From positions 1 through 61,603 of the forward strand of contig JACCYQ010000192.1 in NCBI GenBank assembly GCA_013696395.1: DNA of 61,603 bases, in the 5' to 3' direction. This DNA is from Chitinophagaceae bacterium. GTDB taxonomy: Bacteria; Bacteroidota; Bacteroidia; Chitinophagales; Chitinophagaceae. Under the pieces are notes generated by a model, which was given only the letters and a program-made list of their open reading frames with translations, was not told the origin of the DNA and did not search any database. The translations under genes and the position numbers were made by a program. Of the stretch, positions 17,131 to 25,869 are shown piece after piece. Position 1 is the first letter of the stretch. Each line of letters opens with the position of its first letter.

Positions 17131-18981
17131 TTAATGGATTATTATTTTTTGGACCTGGCCATTTGCGTGCATCATATAGATGCCAGGTACTAATGCAGGT
17201 AATGATAATTGGTGGGTAAGCTTATTTTCCGTAATTTTTTTAGTAAGTATTATTCTCCCTGAAATATCCGTTAAACGGATTATAGAAAATTGGGTGAGGT
17301 CTCCTGATATATATAAATTGTCTTTGGCGGGGTTTGGAAATACAGAAAAATCAGGTTGATTATTCCTATAAATCTTTTCTACATGAGAGTATTTCCAGCT
17401 ACCATGTGTATCATGTATTTTTAAACGATAAAATTGATGGCCAATCAATTTGTTTGCATGATTCCATTGATAATATGGTGATTCAGTTGCTTCAACTGTT
17501 TTAATTGCAATCCAGTCCCGGCTATTCATGCTATGTTCAATTTCAAATTTTTCCAATTCATCAATGTTGCCTGCTTCCCAAATTAAGTGGGTATTGTTTT
17601 GATTTTTTTTTGCAGAAAAGGAGATTAATGTAACCGGTAAAATCAGGCTGCAAGCATTTGCAAGAGTTGTGGATGCAGTGTAAGTATAATTTAAAAATGT
17701 TTGACCATCATCACCAGGCAATCCATTTATTAATGAAGCACAATTGTTACTATTTGTTATAATTCCATTGCTTCCACCTGAAACTAAATAACTAATGGTT
17801 GGTACATCATTAAAATAAATGGCTCCTCCGCTACCCCCGCCTCCATCTGCATAACAACGATTTAATATCAATTCATTGTTTTCATTGCCTCCCCTTCCAC
17901 CAATTGCTTCAATTGAAAGATTTCCTGAATAATTTCCTACATTCATGATTATCGTACCGCCGGCACCACCACCTGATGCTCCATCACCTGTGGTATTTCC
18001 TCCAGTTTTTCCATTAGATAAAATTGTTTGATCATTAGATTCAATGGTGCCTGCTTGTAAAAAAATGATCCCGCCTCCGTTTCCGCCACCTGAAGAAACC
18101 GTAGTGTTATTTGCATGTCCTGCCCCACCGCCTCCGCCTAAATATATTTTTTGTCCACTATTAGAGCTTAACAAATTTCCTCCTAAACCGTGTATATCTC
18201 CAGTGCATCCGGTGGTACTTGAATTTCCGCCACCATCCCCACCATTTGTCAGGTTGCTGCCACCAGCCCCACTGTTATTGTGATTATTACCGCCTCCGCC
18301 TCCATTTGCCGCCGGACCTCTTCCCCCACTTTGCGATGCCATCAAATCAACAATTCCTTCTCCCTTAAAAGCCCCGTTTTGAGGGCTGGTATTATTTCCA
18401 TTATAATAATAGCTGGTAAATGTGTTACTAAAACAAGAACCAGAACTAGTCACAAAACTTCCTCCCTTAAATCCTGCTCCTGATGCGGATACCGGGGCAT
18501 CCAAAGTAAGTGTACCATCAACCTGTATGGAAAGTACACCTCCTAAACCTGTCGCATTATCCCATGGAGCCGCTTTCAGGGAATCAGTTACAAGGACATC
18601 TGTATAAACAGGAATTCTTACCAATTGAACTTTGCCATCAGGTGTATAATTATTCAAAATTGTATAACTTAAAAAAACAGAATCACCTATAACATTACAG
18701 ATCTGGTTAATCTCGTAATTACCTGCATTATTTAAGGATGTGATGTTTCCAAAAGCACTGTTATTAGTTAAACTGATATCAGCGCCTTTCATTTGAATCA
18801 ACATCACTTTATCGTTATTTGAGAGGCCTGTAGTATTATTTAACCGTACACATGATTTTGCAGTAATAACATCCACAACTTTATGATAGGAATTGACCAC
18901 ACCACTTATTTCTGTGGGTTGTGCAGGAGCGGTATAACAAACCGTAAGAAAGATCGATATGATTAATATGGGTCTTTTCAA
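17131..18981 (-). CDS. Glycine-rich surface protein with T9SS C-terminal sorting domain
   Basis: A secreted protein of about 616 residues. Layout: signal peptide ending APA-Q; an N-terminal beta-rich region; a long Gly/Asn-rich segment (roughly residues 170-400) with runs such as GGGGGAGH and GGGNGGG; a fibronectin-like piece; and a type A T9SS sorting domain in the last 75 residues (FSVFPNPAKDNLYIS, then GIYMMHANGQ). The sorting domain sends it through T9SS to the cell surface or medium. No catalytic motif was seen. There is no in-frame ATG at the 5' end. The frame opens at TTG 19038, but TTG 18981 gives a classic K-R-hydrophobic signal peptide and is preferred. Confidence 0.8.
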   Translation of the reverse strand: MKRPILIISIFLTVCYTAPAQPTEISGVVNSYHKVVDVITAKSCVRLNNTTGLSNNDKVMLIQMKGADISLTNNSAFGNITSLNNAGNYEINQICNVIGDSVFLSYTILNNYTPDGKVQLVRIPVYTDVLVTDSLKAAPWDNATGLGGVLSIQVDGTLTLDAPVSASGAGFKGGSFVTSSGSCFSNTFTSYYYNGNNTSPQNGAFKGEGIVDLMASQSGGRGPAANGGGGGNNHNNSGAGGSNLTNGGDGGGNSSTTGCTGDIHGLGGNLLSSNSGQKIYLGGGGGAGHANNTTVSSGGGNGGGIIFLQAGTIESNDQTILSNGKTGGNTTGDGASGGGAGGTIIMNVGNYSGNLSIEAIGGRGGNENNELILNRCYADGGGGSGGAIYFNDVPTISYLVSGGSNGIITNSNNCASLINGLPGDDGQTFLNYTYTASTTLANACSLILPVTLISFSAKKNQNNTHLIWEAGNIDELEKFEIEHSMNSRDWIAIKTVEATESPYYQWNHANKLIGHQFYRLKIHDTHGSWKYSHVEKIYRNNQPDFSVFPNPAKDNLYISGDLTQFSIIRLTDISGRIILTKKITENKLTHQLSLPALVPGIYMMHANGQVQKIIIH

Positions 18982-19120
18982 CACAGGAAATTGGATCAAT
19001 ACGAATGTTAATGTAATAATTTTAATGAATATATGCAAGTCTGGCGGGCCTTTTAGTTATATATAGGAACCTGGCTGGAATACTTTAATATCCTCACTTT
19101 TTTAATCCCTTATTCATGCT

Positions 19121-19128
19121 TAATTTTG
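19121..19128 (+). promoter_or_regulatory. -7 box TAATTTTG
   Basis: A match to TAnnTTTG ends 6 bases before ATG 19135 of the small membrane protein. No TTG is present at -33. The box covers the alternative TTG start at 19126, which argues for the ATG and for a leaderless transcript. Confidence 0.42.
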
Positions 19129-19134
19129 CGTCAA

Positions 19135-19362
19135 ATGTTCAGGCAATTTATATATAGAAATAGTAAAAAAACCAGGCTTGTAATATTGTTTTTATTTATA
19201 AACATCGCCAGCTTTGCTCAGTGTTCCATTTGTACCAGAACTGCCCAACAGCTTGGTGAAGGTCCGGCCCAGGATCTGAATGCTGGCATTATGTACCTGG
19301 CTTTTGCGCCATTGGTTATTATGGGATATATAGGCTATCGATGGTTCCGTAGTGAAAAGTAA
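19135..19362 (+). CDS. Small CxxC membrane protein, unknown function
   Basis: A 75-residue protein with two hydrophobic segments. The first (about residues 14-29) ends in S-F-A-Q and looks like a cleavable signal or an anchor. It is followed by a C-S-I-C pair, then a Gly/Asn-rich stretch (QQLGEGPAQDLNAGIMYL) and a second transmembrane helix ending in a short basic tail. I recall small Bacteroidota membrane proteins of this C-x-x-C plus N-A/G-I-x-Y-L type, but no function is known to me. ATG 19135 is chosen over TTG 19126, which lies inside a predicted -7 box. It sits in the gap between two minus-strand genes. Confidence 0.6.
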   Translation: MFRQFIYRNSKKTRLVILFLFINIASFAQCSICTRTAQQLGEGPAQDLNAGIMYLAFAPLVIMGYIGYRWFRSEK

Positions 19363-19411
19363 ATTTTGTTTTCACTTTTTATTGGTTCCATTTTTTTATC
19401 TTCAAATCCTA

Positions 19412-20542
19412 TTAAGCTGTTTCGGAATTATTGGAATTAGGGATCGCTTCTTCAACTACAGATGCAAGTTTTTCAATGTAAGGTTCAGGATACATTTTTT
19501 TAAAAGTCAGGAATGCTTCCTTACCAAGGCCTTCCCAATGATGTTTTGATTCCCATGCTTTATCCAATGTCTCATCTAAAGAAAAGGTAGAAACATCATG
19601 GCAAATAAAACCATTTTGATCATTAACCCATAATGGCATATCACCAATATAACTTACCATGCAAGGTCTGGCCATAGCCATGGCTTCTGTTACACTAATA
19701 GGCATCGCATCAATATGAGTGCATTGTAATACCAAATTAGTCTGCAATAAAACCTCCTGCACCTTGTTCGTGTGACCCTTTAAAAAAATTTTTTCTTGAA
19801 GTTTTTTTAAATGAATTAATTGTTCAAGTGCATGGCGGTCCGGGCCATCACCATATAAGTGTAAAACCCAATTACGCTCAATCCATTTTTGTGATGAAAG
19901 CGTTTTTATTAAAATATCCTGTGCTTTTCTTTCTGTATCGAGTGCAGCCAGCATGACGAATTGCATGATTTCATTTTTGGGATATGGACTTGCAGATGAT
20001 GGAACAGGGAAAATAATCGGGTTGTACATCACTTTTTTACGAAGGATATTAAGATTGAAATTGCTTTCCAGAACATTAAAAGTTTTCTGTGCATCCGAAA
20101 TATTCAACATGGCATTTTTCACCCACGATTTAATCAAGATTAATTTTTTTGCAGATAACCTGCTGCCTGTTTGATAATTGTGAAAACATAATATGTAAGG
20201 AGGAAGCTTTTGATACAGTTTTTTAAAAGGTGCATGTAATAAATCCTCCCAACCGCCCTGGTTGATAAATGCATGATCAAATTCCTGGAAAGAAATTTTA
20301 TTTAATTGGCGGCGAAGTTTCCATTTATAGAGTAACGACTTATTTTTTTGTGGTAAAAGGTAAACATGGCAACCAGCATCTTGCAATGCTTTTATTTTAG
20401 CTGCTTTTTCAGGCCAATCAAAAAAAACCGCAGTTGTATTAATTTTCTTTTTTGCATAATATAATGCCAGTTGATACCATTGTTCTTCGCTGCCACCCCA
20501 GCCGGCACCATTCATCACTGATAAAAAGATGATTGATCGCAT
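19412..20542 (-). CDS. Glycosyltransferase family 4
   Basis: A 376-residue GT-B fold glycosyltransferase of the GT4 type, expected to transfer a sugar from a nucleotide-sugar donor during surface polysaccharide or LPS synthesis. The N-terminal acceptor half starts with a short strand and a W-G-G-S-E-E loop. The C-terminal donor half shows LHLYGDGPDRHALEQL, a KGHTNKVQEVL segment and the family acidic motif in DAMPISVTEAMAMARPCM (E-x7-E-like). No signal peptide, so it is cytoplasmic. It is divergent from the FkbM methyltransferase gene and near O-antigen ligase and a GT2, suggesting one surface-glycan neighbourhood. Sugar specificity unknown. Confidence 0.85.
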   Translation of the reverse strand: MRSIIFLSVMNGAGWGGSEEQWYQLALYYAKKKINTTAVFFDWPEKAAKIKALQDAGCHVYLLPQKNKSLLYKWKLRRQLNKISFQEFDHAFINQGGWEDLLHAPFKKLYQKLPPYILCFHNYQTGSRLSAKKLILIKSWVKNAMLNISDAQKTFNVLESNFNLNILRKKVMYNPIIFPVPSSASPYPKNEIMQFVMLAALDTERKAQDILIKTLSSQKWIERNWVLHLYGDGPDRHALEQLIHLKKLQEKIFLKGHTNKVQEVLLQTNLVLQCTHIDAMPISVTEAMAMARPCMVSYIGDMPLWVNDQNGFICHDVSTFSLDETLDKAWESKHHWEGLGKEAFLTFKKMYPEPYIEKLASVVEEAIPNSNNSETA

Positions 20543-20647
20543 GAACGCATTTTACTTTTATTTAAGAATGTGAAAATAACGTAATTGCTTTACAAGGTTT
20601 AATTATGGGTTCATTTATTACTTTTGATTCTATCGGATTATCAAAAT

Positions 20648-21388
20648 ATGAAAATTATGTCGAGGTTTTCGTTGCTTAGGAAATATTTATCGTTGAACGA
20701 AGCCATCTCCATTTATTTTAAAATGAAGTCAGGCCAATACAAGGGCTGGAAACTTAAAAAATTAACTCACCCGGTTTGTCTTCGAAACAACCCTTATGAT
20801 TACGCCACATTTGAAGAGGTGATACTTAAGGAGGAATATAAGCTTCCCGGAGATTTTAAGCCATTAACCATTATTGATGCTGGCGCAAACATCGGTCTTA
20901 CATCGGCTTATTTTGCATCAAAGTATCCTGCCGCATCCATTGTTTCCCTTGAACCGGATCTGGAAAATTTTAATTGGTTAAAGAACAATGTAAAATTGTA
21001 CGGGAATGTACATCCAATGCTGGCCGGTCTATGGAATCAATCCGGGCATTTGGTGATTACACATACTAATGAAGGTAATAATGCTTTTAGGGTCGAAGTG
21101 CTGCCTGGATACCAGGAAGGATCTATTGCCGCACTTACCGTTTCTGAAATAATGCGTTTACAAAATTGGAAAACCGTTGACCTGTTGAAAATTGATGTGG
21201 AAGGCGCGGAAAAAGAAATTTTTGAAAAAAATACGGATTGGTTGCCTAAGGTAAAAATGATAGCATTAGAATTGCACGATCGTTTTAAACCGGGTTGTGC
21301 AGATGCTGTTTTTGCAGCAACCGGCAAGTATAATTTTACGTTTTATCTACAAGGTGAAAACCATATTTTTGTAAACCAGGACATGTAG
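20648..21388 (+). CDS. FkbM family methyltransferase
   Basis: A 246-residue SAM-dependent methyltransferase of the FkbM family, which commonly O-methylates sugars or polyketide groups. Motif I is the IIDAGANIGLTSAYFA strand-loop; a SLEPDLENF acidic strand follows; the LLKIDVEGAEKEIF block is highly characteristic of FkbM. The frame opens at TTG 20624, but that codon lies in a TACTTTTG promoter-like box (20619-20626), so ATG 20648 is preferred (ATG 20657 is also possible). It is head to head with the GT4 gene and its stop is one base from the convergent meaB stop. A role in methylating a surface glycan is inferred from the neighbours. Confidence 0.85.
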   Translation: MKIMSRFSLLRKYLSLNEAISIYFKMKSGQYKGWKLKKLTHPVCLRNNPYDYATFEEVILKEEYKLPGDFKPLTIIDAGANIGLTSAYFASKYPAASIVSLEPDLENFNWLKNNVKLYGNVHPMLAGLWNQSGHLVITHTNEGNNAFRVEVLPGYQEGSIAALTVSEIMRLQNWKTVDLLKIDVEGAEKEIFEKNTDWLPKVKMIALELHDRFKPGCADAVFAATGKYNFTFYLQGENHIFVNQDM

Positions 21389-21389
21389 G

Positions 21390-22289
21390 TCAGTAGCGAT
21401 CTATAAATCGATAGAAATTAAAACCTGGTTCTATTGAAGCTTTTTCCAGTTCAAGTTTTATTTCGGTTTTTGAAATATCCATCATTCTTTTATGTTGAAT
21501 CAGGTGCCAGGCTTTTTCCGCCAGCAACCAGTATTTTCGATTATTTATCACCGTTGTTGAGGCATGTTGAACGATGGCTGTATACAAATCTTCAACTCCT
21601 GTTTTTTGAGAAGCCACCGTTTTTAACACCGGTATTGTATTTTGTTGGTGATGAAACTCCGGAGCCATCATCATGCGAAGATTTTTTACAAATTCGTCGG
21701 CCCCCGGTCTGTCTGCCTTATTAACTACAAAAATATCCGCAATCTCCATTAACCCCGCTTTCATTGTTTGTATATCATCACCAGCTTCCGGAACCAGGAC
21801 AACAACCGTTGTATCTGCCAGTCCTGCAATTTCAATTTCACTTTGACCAACGCCAACTGTTTCAATAATGATATGATCAAAGGGAAAAGCTTTCATCAGG
21901 TCTGCGATCTCGATGATCTTTGGGTGCAATCCTCCCATAGAACCACGTGTTGCCAATGAACGAATAAATACGGACGGGTGATTATACCAGGCACTCATTC
22001 TAATCCTGTCACCTAACACAGACCCCAGGTTAAATGGTGAAGATGGGTCAACGCATAAAACACCCACCTTTTCATTTCTTTTTGTAATACATTCTATTAA
22101 TGCATCGGTCAGCGTACTTTTTCCAGAACCCGGCGGACCGGTGATGCCGATGATATTGATTTTTTTAGACCCGGGAAGCAATGTTAATAATTGTTGATAC
22201 CCGGTATATTCATTTTCAATTAATGAAATAGACCTGGCCAATGCCTTTGCATCTCCCGCTTGTATTTTTTGAAGAAATTCCTTCCACAT
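21390..22289 (-). CDS. meaB: Methylmalonyl-CoA mutase-associated GTPase MeaB
   Basis: A 299-residue G3E P-loop GTPase of the MeaB/ArgK family, which chaperones and protects adenosylcobalamin-dependent methylmalonyl-CoA mutase. Walker A is G-P-P-G-S-G-K-S-T at residues 51-59. Other blocks are CVDPSSPFNLGSVLGDRIRM, SLATRGSMGG, the ETVGVGQSE switch region and the NKAD specificity motif. It is cytoplasmic and normal in length. The mutase genes are not in this window. It interrupts a set of surface-glycan genes, with its stop codon one base from that of the FkbM gene. Confidence 0.93.
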   Translation of the reverse strand: MWKEFLQKIQAGDAKALARSISLIENEYTGYQQLLTLLPGSKKINIIGITGPPGSGKSTLTDALIECITKRNEKVGVLCVDPSSPFNLGSVLGDRIRMSAWYNHPSVFIRSLATRGSMGGLHPKIIEIADLMKAFPFDHIIIETVGVGQSEIEIAGLADTTVVVLVPEAGDDIQTMKAGLMEIADIFVVNKADRPGADEFVKNLRMMMAPEFHHQQNTIPVLKTVASQKTGVEDLYTAIVQHASTTVINNRKYWLLAEKAWHLIQHKRMMDISKTEIKLELEKASIEPGFNFYRFIDRY

Positions 22290-22391
22290 GTGTTCAAAAA
22301 TGATGTTGTAGGTTTACCTAAATTATAGGCTCACTTTTTCCTGCTAAAACAGGTTTGAAGATACAAAGCAAAAAATGGTCAGTCAAAATTT

Positions 22392-23627
22392 ATGAATCAT
22401 CGTAACTGGATATTGCCTGTAACCATAGGCCTCATGTTAGCCGGTTTATTTTTCTCAAGATTTCTTTTGTCCGCATCCATGTTTCTTTTTATACTTTCCT
22501 CTTTTCAATTTAATAAACCGATTAACCAGGTAAAATCATTTTTTAAACAGCCTGTCCTGGTGGGCATCAGCCTCCTTTTTTTATTGCCTTTTATTTCGGG
22601 ATTATGGAGCCAGGATATGGATACCTGGTCATCAGTAATCCGCATCAAGCTGCCATTACTGCTTTTGCCTTTTGCATTTGCATCAAATCATTTCACCCAT
22701 CAAAAAAATTGGGTATCCCTTTCCGTTATCCTTATTTTATTAACGGGCTGCGCTACCTGGTGGAGCATGTGGCATTACCTGGTTGATATGGATGCGGTGC
22801 ATAGTGGCTATCTGCAGGCTAAAACAATGATAACTCCTTTACAAAACGATCATGTTCGTTTTAGTTGGATGGTGAGCACCTGTATCCTTTTGGCCACCTA
22901 TTTACTTTGGCAAAAAAAAGAACTTCCACTCCACATAAAAGCAGCCTGGATTATACTGATCATTTGGTTAATCGTTTACCTGCATCTCCTGGCGGCCCGA
23001 ACGGGTTTACTTTGTTTTTATTCCATGTGTTTTATGGGTATCATATATTTCATTTTTAAAACGCGAAACATTAAACGAAGCTTAGCCGCAGTATGTATCC
23101 TGTTAACCATACCTGTTATTGCTTACCAGGTTTTCCCGACTTTTCAAAAAAGAGTTCAGTATAATTTGTATGATCTTTCTGTTTATAACAAACAGGTTTA
23201 TATGCCTGGCTCAAACGATGGGATGCGATTAATTTCTATCAAAGCCGGCTGGCAAGTAATGAATAGTGCACCTATCATGGGGGTTGGATTTGGAGATATA
23301 CGTACCGAAACGGTTGAATGGTACGATCAGCATTATCCCGAAATGATAAACGAAGATAAAATTTATCCCAGCAGCGAATGGATGATGTATGGTGCCGGCA
23401 CGGGATGGGTTGGCATGTTTATTTTTCTTTTTGTAATGGCGCTTCCATTTTTCATTAATCCATTCAATCATTCGTGGATATGGGTAATGTTGAATTTGTC
23501 AGCTGCTTTATCATTATTATTTGATATTGGCCTGGAGGTGCAGTACGGAGTTTTTTTATATTCGTTCTTTATATTATGGTTTTATAAAGGCATTCACCTC
23601 CATAAAAAGTATGACGCAACCAGATAA
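22392..23627 (+). CDS. O-antigen ligase family protein
   Basis: A 411-residue polytopic inner-membrane protein with about ten to twelve hydrophobic segments and a large periplasmic loop, matching the Wzy_C/O-antigen ligase (WaaL-like) superfamily. Members transfer a lipid-linked glycan to lipid A-core or to proteins. The loop holds the characteristic MPGSNDGMRLISIKAGW segment with Arg and the later G-V-G-F-G-D-I. The downstream glycosyltransferase overlaps its 3' end by 17 bp, indicating one transcript. Whether it is a true ligase, a polymerase or a protein-glycan ligase cannot be decided from sequence. Confidence 0.82.
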   Translation: MNHRNWILPVTIGLMLAGLFFSRFLLSASMFLFILSSFQFNKPINQVKSFFKQPVLVGISLLFLLPFISGLWSQDMDTWSSVIRIKLPLLLLPFAFASNHFTHQKNWVSLSVILILLTGCATWWSMWHYLVDMDAVHSGYLQAKTMITPLQNDHVRFSWMVSTCILLATYLLWQKKELPLHIKAAWIILIIWLIVYLHLLAARTGLLCFYSMCFMGIIYFIFKTRNIKRSLAAVCILLTIPVIAYQVFPTFQKRVQYNLYDLSVYNKQVYMPGSNDGMRLISIKAGWQVMNSAPIMGVGFGDIRTETVEWYDQHYPEMINEDKIYPSSEWMMYGAGTGWVGMFIFLFVMALPFFINPFNHSWIWVMLNLSAALSLLFDIGLEVQYGVFLYSFFILWFYKGIHLHKKYDATR

Positions 23628-24408
23628 AACGGTAAATAAGATTCCTGTTTCTGTTGTCATCATTTGTAAAAATGAAGTTGGGCAGATCTATAAATGTATC
23701 CAATCTGTAATAACATTTACAGATGATATTGTTGTTTATGATAGCGGCAGTACGGATGGAACCCAGCAACTTGTTACCGATTCGGGAGCAAGGTTAATTG
23801 AAGGTGAGTGGCTCGGATTTGGATTGACCAAAAAAAAAGCCACAGAAATGGCTCGCTATGATTGGATATTGAATTTGGATGCTGATGAAATACCTGATGC
23901 CAAACTAAAGCAAAACCTTCAACAAATTTCATTCAATGACCCGAAAATAGTTTACCGCATTCGATTTAAAAATTTTTTAGGGAATCAACATCTCCGGTTT
24001 GGAGAATGGGGAAATGATAAGCATGTCCGGATATTTAATCGTACACAGGTAAATTGGAACGATGCTTCTGTTCATGAAAGTCTTTTATTATCGCCACAGA
24101 TCAGTATTGAAACATTACCAGGGTTTGTATTACATTATACTGTTAAAAATGTTGCGGATTACGCTGCAAAAACTATTCGGTATGGCTTATTGAATGCGGA
24201 AAAATATCATCTTACAGGAAAGCGATCATCCGTTATAAAAATTTATCTAGCTCCTGTATTTGCGTTTATAAAATATTATTTTTTTTTCCTGGGATTTTTA
24301 GATGGAATAAACGGTTTAATATGTGCCCGGATGACGGCTTACTATACTTTTATTAAATATATCCGATTAAAAGAATTGCACCAGGAATCACAAGGAACGG
24401 AACAGTAA
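23611..24408 (+). CDS. Glycosyltransferase family 2 (WaaE/KdtX-like)
   Basis: A 265-residue GT-A glycosyltransferase of family 2. The Rossmann-like start SVVIICKNEVGQIYKCIQSV, the YDSGSTDGT loop and the LNLDADEIPD metal-binding D-x-D-like motif are clear. The protein resembles LPS-core glucosyltransferases of the WaaE/KdtX group, with a short hydrophobic region near the C-terminus (FAFIKYYFFFLGFLDG) that suggests membrane association. The frame is open from 23521, but ATG 23611 begins just before the conserved strand. It overlaps the O-antigen ligase gene by 17 bp, so translation is probably coupled. Donor and acceptor are unknown. Confidence 0.88.
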   Translation: MTQPDKTVNKIPVSVVIICKNEVGQIYKCIQSVITFTDDIVVYDSGSTDGTQQLVTDSGARLIEGEWLGFGLTKKKATEMARYDWILNLDADEIPDAKLKQNLQQISFNDPKIVYRIRFKNFLGNQHLRFGEWGNDKHVRIFNRTQVNWNDASVHESLLLSPQISIETLPGFVLHYTVKNVADYAAKTIRYGLLNAEKYHLTGKRSSVIKIYLAPVFAFIKYYFFFLGFLDGINGLICARMTAYYTFIKYIRLKELHQESQGTEQ

Positions 24409-24440
24409 TTGCGGAAAAATTTTTGTTTTAAATTTTTGCC

Positions 24441-25082
24441 ATGACAAATTTCATCCCAATATTTCCATTAGGAATTGTTTTATATCCCGGGGAAGAGCTG
24501 AACCTCCATATTTTTGAACCTCGCTATAAACAACTGATCCAGGATTGCATCGCAAAAAAGAAACACTTTGGTATTCCTGCCGTAATAGACAAAAAAATGA
24601 AAGATTATGGCACTTTAACTGAAATTAAATCCATTGAACGCATAGAGGACAATGGTGAAATGGATATTTGTACCAGGGGTAAAGATGTATTCATGATTCT
24701 GGAAGTGGTCAAAGAAGTTCCTGAAAAACTTTATAGCGGAGCCATTGTAAATTATCCGCACAATTATAAAAGCGGTATTCCAAAATTAATGCTGAAGATT
24801 GTAGAAAGTATACGCGAATTGCACCGCATGCTGAATGTAGTTAAACCCTTTCCAAAACCGGATAATGAATTGAAAGCATATGATGTAGCGCATCATATAG
24901 GTTTAACCCTGGAAGAAGAATATGAGTTGCTGGGATTGATGAATGAAAAACAAAGGCAGGAATTCCTGAAAAGACATCTGGCAAAAGTGATTCCGATGGT
25001 TGCGGAAATGGAGCATTTAAAAGAAAAAGTAAAATTAAACGGACATTTTAAAAACCTGGAAGGCTTCGATCTCAATGTGTAG
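24441..25082 (+). CDS. LON N-terminal substrate-binding domain protein
   Basis: A 213-residue stand-alone LON substrate-binding (PUA-like) domain protein without the AAA+ or protease parts of Lon. Marks of the family are the start IPIFPLGIVLYPGEELNLHIFEPRYKQLI and a conserved GIPAVI strand, followed by a helical C-terminal half (about residues 100-205). Such short proteins are common in Bacteroidota; their role is not established and may involve recognising protein substrates. It starts 32 bp after the GT2 gene and precedes coaX by 51 bp. A TTTTTG box two bases before the ATG suggests a leaderless start, but the match to TAnnTTTG is imperfect. Confidence 0.85.
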   Translation: MTNFIPIFPLGIVLYPGEELNLHIFEPRYKQLIQDCIAKKKHFGIPAVIDKKMKDYGTLTEIKSIERIEDNGEMDICTRGKDVFMILEVVKEVPEKLYSGAIVNYPHNYKSGIPKLMLKIVESIRELHRMLNVVKPFPKPDNELKAYDVAHHIGLTLEEEYELLGLMNEKQRQEFLKRHLAKVIPMVAEMEHLKEKVKLNGHFKNLEGFDLNV

Positions 25083-25133
25083 CTCCGATTTTTTGTTTAC
25101 TTTAGCCGCCCATTAAAAAATGACCTTCATTTA

Positions 25134-25859
25134 ATGAGCTTTACTCTTTGTCTTGATTTTGGTAATACCCGTCGGAAAGCTGCGGTTTTCCAGGATGGAA
25201 ACATCATTAAGCATATAAGCCTGGAGAATGACCTGGCAGGTATCCAATCTCTTTTACAGGAATTTAAACCTGACAAAAGTATTCTTTCCACGGTTGTAAA
25301 TCACACTGAAGAGATAGAAGCATTGCTGGCAGCAAAGACTCAATTTCATTTATTAAGTCATCAAACCCTATTGCCTTTTACAACACCAGTTAATAAGCCG
25401 GCATCCATTGGAGCCGACAGGCTGGCATTGGCAGCTGCGGCAATTCATCTTCACCCTAATAAAAATAACCTGGTAATAGGTTTAGGAACTTGCGTAACCT
25501 ATAATTTCATCAATAATAAAAATGAATTTATAGGTGGTGCCATTTCTCCCGGTATGGAAATGAGATTTAAGGCAATGCATCATTTTACTGCAAAACTGCC
25601 ACTGGCAATCGCCGACTGGAATGTTCCAGTAATTGGTTATGATACTCAAACTAACCTTACGGCCGGTGTTATCCTTGGAATGGCACTTGAAATAGATGGA
25701 TTTATAAATGAGTACCAGCAAAGGTTTGAGAACTTTAACGTGCTTTTAACCGGGGGGGATATTCGCTTTTTGGGTTCGCATATTAAAAATGAGATATTTG
25801 CAGACCCCGATTTGATATTTAAAGGCCTTTATGCCATCAGTGTAGTTAATAACGTTTAA
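25134..25859 (+). CDS. coaX: Type III pantothenate kinase
   Basis: CoaX phosphorylates pantothenate, the first step of coenzyme A synthesis. This 241-residue protein of the ASKHA fold shows the phosphate-1 motif D-F-G-N-T (residues 8-12), the PHOSPHATE-2 region IGLGTCVTYNFI, the GADRLALAAAA helix and the GGAISPGMEMRFKAMHHFTAKLP segment typical of type III enzymes. Lys/Arg after the DFGNT motif (TRRK) fits. It is followed after 10 bp by an outer-membrane protein gene and then lptC, an arrangement I associate with many Bacteroidota genomes. Function is secure. Confidence 0.95.
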   Translation: MSFTLCLDFGNTRRKAAVFQDGNIIKHISLENDLAGIQSLLQEFKPDKSILSTVVNHTEEIEALLAAKTQFHLLSHQTLLPFTTPVNKPASIGADRLALAAAAIHLHPNKNNLVIGLGTCVTYNFINNKNEFIGGAISPGMEMRFKAMHHFTAKLPLAIADWNVPVIGYDTQTNLTAGVILGMALEIDGFINEYQQRFENFNVLLTGGDIRFLGSHIKNEIFADPDLIFKGLYAISVVNNV

Positions 25860-25869
25860 TTTAATTTTC

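Noticed and set aside
18044-18283. Plus-strand proline-rich reading frame of 79 codons
   Set aside because: It is the antisense of the glycine-rich core of the T9SS cargo; Gly codons read backwards give Pro-rich peptides. No start signal or family.
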